Origin: Kalaharituber pfeilii
Taxonomy: Eukaryota > Ascomycota > Pezizomycetes > Pezizales > Pezizaceae
Direction of reading: 5' to 3'
Length of the DNA: 64,000 bases
Assembly (NCBI GenBank): GCA_015179045.1
Contig: WHUZ01000015.1
Location: forward strand, 620,001-684,000
Part shown: positions 63,251 to 64,000 of the stretch, in pieces
Layout: each line of letters starts with the position of its first letter
Position numbering within the stretch: position 1 is the first letter of the stretch
Notes under the pieces: model-generated
Told to the model about the DNA's origin: nothing
What the model saw: the letters and a program-made list of their open reading frames with translations, nothing else
Database searches by the model: none
Translations under genes and position numbers: made by a program

Positions 63251-64000
63251 GGAAGCCGGAAAGCCCTGACTCGTCCTTATTGGAAAGCAACGGAGGCATT
63301 TATTTGGTGGTCGCCCTTGCTTCTTCTGACTTGAGATTCCACTACGTTTTTCAGAATTTGAAAAAAATGTGGCATCTACATTGGCAATGAAATCTCCAGT
63401 ATCCCTGACTGGAGGACGCATTTAGGATCCTCACCCTCAAAGGGGTTTAAGTTGTATGCAGCTGAGATATGTGAGTGCAGGGAATACATGATGCCCCTTG
63501 ATTAGTGGCTCGCCAGAAGCATCATTTAGAAGTGGTTGGCCTATTCAGAATTTCTCGGTATCTACATCTCATGTTGTCTGAAATATGGTTTGCACAGGAG
63601 TCAGAAGTTCTTCATTTGACAGTAAATTCTCCTGATTCTTTGAATACCTGGAGTCAATTGAAGGAGTTATTGATCGGTATGCAGGAATATACTATGGATA
63701 GCTCTGGCGAATCAGTGAAGAGAAAGATGCCATAGAATTGTTCGTATTCCTGCATGTCCACGATAGAAATTGAGAAGAGGATAGGGCTACGATGCAAGAC
63801 CTCGCATCAACAGTAATTCTGGTTAAGACAATGTTTGCTGCAAGGCGTTATAACTCTGACGGAGAGAGCTCGGACGCCATGATGGCGACCAAGGAAGACG
63901 CTCATAAACAAAGTGCGATATCTCACGATCGAGGGGTTTCCGACCGAGTCAGACCCGGATTACAAAGAGGGGGATGTCTACGAATTAGTACTTGGGATCA
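63251..64000 (+). other. Edge region with possible partial coding sequence
   Basis: No confident gene. A frame at 63505-63735 reads SEVLHLTVNSPDSLNTWSQL. A second frame, open through the window edge from about 63906, reads YLTIEGFPTESDPDYKEGDV, which looks protein-like. These may be frameshifted pieces of one repeat-encoded protein continuing beyond 64000. Confidence 0.3.

Overview
The window looks like nuclear DNA of a filamentous ascomycete. Coding genes are split by short introns (about 55-230 nt) with GT..AG borders and CTAAC/CTGAC-like branch sites. The recognisable proteins are fungal versions of housekeeping factors (Nfs1, Rvs167, Erv41, a Sac7-type RhoGAP, a KE4/ZIP transporter) together with fungus-restricted families (DUF4238, DUF7582). 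Nine supported genes in 64 kb, long gene-free stretches and many decayed transposons suggest a repeat-rich, gene-sparse genome. Such architecture is known from truffle-like Pezizomycetes, but that placement is an inference.

Layout: 1-2.7 kb gene-free plus probable 5' leader; 2.7-6.5 kb a large DUF4238 protein with a long disordered, glutamine-rich tail (+); 10.7-11.7 kb a DUF7582 protein (+); 11.7-24.8 kb a repeat region. The repeat region holds a TA-flanked inverted-repeat element filled with a degenerate 12-bp minisatellite, a pogo-like element enclosing a decayed LINE reverse transcriptase and a decayed Harbinger transposase, and a small foldback element. From 24.8 to 31.8 kb lies a gene cluster: RVS167 (-), a GC-rich divergent promoter, NFS1 (+), then ERV41 (-) convergent with NFS1. 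ERV41 carries two single-base frameshifts, each in a run of five G. From 31.8 to 39.1 kb is gene-free, ending in a very GC-rich promoter-like island with long C runs. A RhoGAP gene (+, 39.2-41.5 kb) converges on a KE4/ZIP zinc transporter (-, 43.8-45.6 kb), whose reading frame requires a 7-nt microexon. A small secreted Ser/Thr-rich protein (-) follows at 46.8-47.4 kb. From 47.4 to 56.2 kb is mostly gene-free, with a TTACAC-motif cluster and a short poly(A)-tailed retroposon with 14-bp target-site duplications. A ubiquitin-AN1 zinc finger fusion gene (+) lies at 56.2-56.8 kb. The last 3 kb hold a large inverted repeat made of two oppositely oriented copies of one unknown repeat, one of them interrupted.

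The genes are not an operon or a metabolic cluster. Two act in membrane traffic or polarity (Rvs167 in endocytosis/actin, Erv41 in ER-Golgi transport), one in Rho signalling to actin and cell wall, one in secretory-pathway zinc homeostasis, one in mitochondrial Fe-S biogenesis and one in the ubiquitin system. All gene models were read by eye from splice signals and protein similarity. No database search, alignment program or transcript evidence was available.
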